From an uncultured Bacilli bacterium (lineage in GTDB: Bacteria; Bacillota_I; Bacilli_A; RF39; UBA660), in contig CANRHY010000061.1 in assembly GCA_947630515.1 (NCBI GenBank), positions 1 through 5,880 of the forward strand: DNA of 5,880 nt, given 5' to 3'. Under the pieces are notes generated by a model. The model worked only from the letters and a program-made list of their open reading frames with translations, was not told the DNA's origin and made no database searches. Every line of letters begins with the position of its first letter. The first letter of the stretch is position 1. Made by a program: the position numbers and the translations under genes. This document shows, piece after piece, positions 5,757-5,880 of this stretch.

Positions 5757-5785
5757 TTGAAATAAAACTAATAATTTGATAAAAT
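5757..5785 (+). promoter_or_regulatory. Sigma-A type promoter TTGAAA-N17-TAAAAT with TG extension
   Basis: The -35 TTGAAA (5757-5762) and -10 TAAAAT (5780-5785) are separated by exactly 17 bases, and TGA directly precedes the -10. It starts ten bases after the nrdG stop and has the best -35/-10 pair in the window. The predicted start is near 5792, giving a leader of about 22 nt to the ATG at 5814. No clear terminator separates nrdG from it. Confidence 0.65.
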
Positions 5786-5813
5786 AAAAATATAAGAAAG
5801 ATAGGAGAAAAAA

Positions 5814-5880
5814 ATGAAAAAGATAATCTCTTTCAATTTAACTCATAAAAAAATTGGGGGGGGTTATTACTAAAGAATAA
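5814..5880 (+). CDS. Start of an unidentified gene with a poly-G tract; frame closed here (possible phase variation)
   Basis: ATG 5814 has AGGAG (5803-5807) six bases upstream and a strong promoter before that, so a real gene begins here. As written it encodes only 19 residues, MKKIISFNLTHKKIGGGYY, stopping at 5871-5873 just after eight Gs. With nine or six Gs the frame reads ...IGG(G)LLLKN and stays open to the window edge. With seven Gs it reads ...IGGVITKE and stops at 5878-5880. The product cannot be identified from this fragment. Either the locus is a slipped-strand switch caught in the OFF state, or one G was lost in the assembly. Confidence 0.5.
5856..5863 (+). repeat. Homopolymeric tract of eight Gs inside an ORF
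   Basis: Eight consecutive Gs lie 14 codons into the ORF at 5814. Elsewhere in the window the longest G run is five (1528-1532), and the DNA is very AT-rich, so a chance run of this length is unlikely. Long poly-G runs near gene starts are typical contingency-locus switches, best known from Campylobacter. Confidence 0.7.

Overview
The window comes from a very AT-rich, low-GC Gram-positive anaerobe. An uncultured gut member of the Bacillota (RF39/Mollicutes-like Bacilli or a related clade) is my best guess; this is inference. The evidence is strongly A/T-biased codon use, AGA for nearly all arginines, good Shine-Dalgarno sites (AGGAGG-type), short intergenic gaps, an oxygen-sensitive class III ribonucleotide reductase, and a Bacillota-style membrane-anchored surface protein. 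Tryptophan is encoded by TGG, and TGA apparently ends one gene (1374-1376), so the standard bacterial code appears to apply. All genes seen are on the + strand.

Layout. Positions 1-782 hold the end of an RnfC-like protein (barrel-sandwich domain, then an SLBB-like part) that lacks every cysteine and is split by an apparent one-base deletion near 276-288. A HAD-type 5'-nucleotidase-like gene follows at 792-1376, nine bases downstream. A new transcription unit then starts with an extended -10 promoter (1436-1444). It carries an 11-codon ORF with the strongest ribosome binding site in the window (1475-1510), a CPBP-family membrane protein whose catalytic residues are mostly replaced (1561-2232), and a membrane-anchored extracytoplasmic protein split by a second apparent one-base deletion (2246-2877). 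An A/T-stem intrinsic terminator overlaps its stop codon.

Positions 2897-3036 are intergenic. They hold a perfect 18-bp dyad, an extended -10 promoter and a good Shine-Dalgarno site serving the nrdD-nrdG operon (3037-5747). NrdD is the glycyl-radical anaerobic ribonucleoside-triphosphate reductase and NrdG is its radical-SAM activase; the two genes overlap by 16 bases. NrdD is intact, with ATP cone, active-site cysteines, zinc site and radical glycine, and it has an unusual Cys-x5-Cys tail.

The window ends with a strong promoter (TTGAAA-N17-TAAAAT, with TG extension), a Shine-Dalgarno site and the start of another gene. That gene runs into a tract of eight consecutive Gs only 14 codons in, where the frame closes; with one G more or two fewer it stays open to the window edge. 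In such AT-rich DNA this looks like a phase-variation switch, though an assembly error is possible. The most notable observations are this poly-G gene, the apparently protease-dead CPBP protein behind a tiny aromatic/cationic peptide ORF, and the unidentified operator-like dyad in front of nrdDG.
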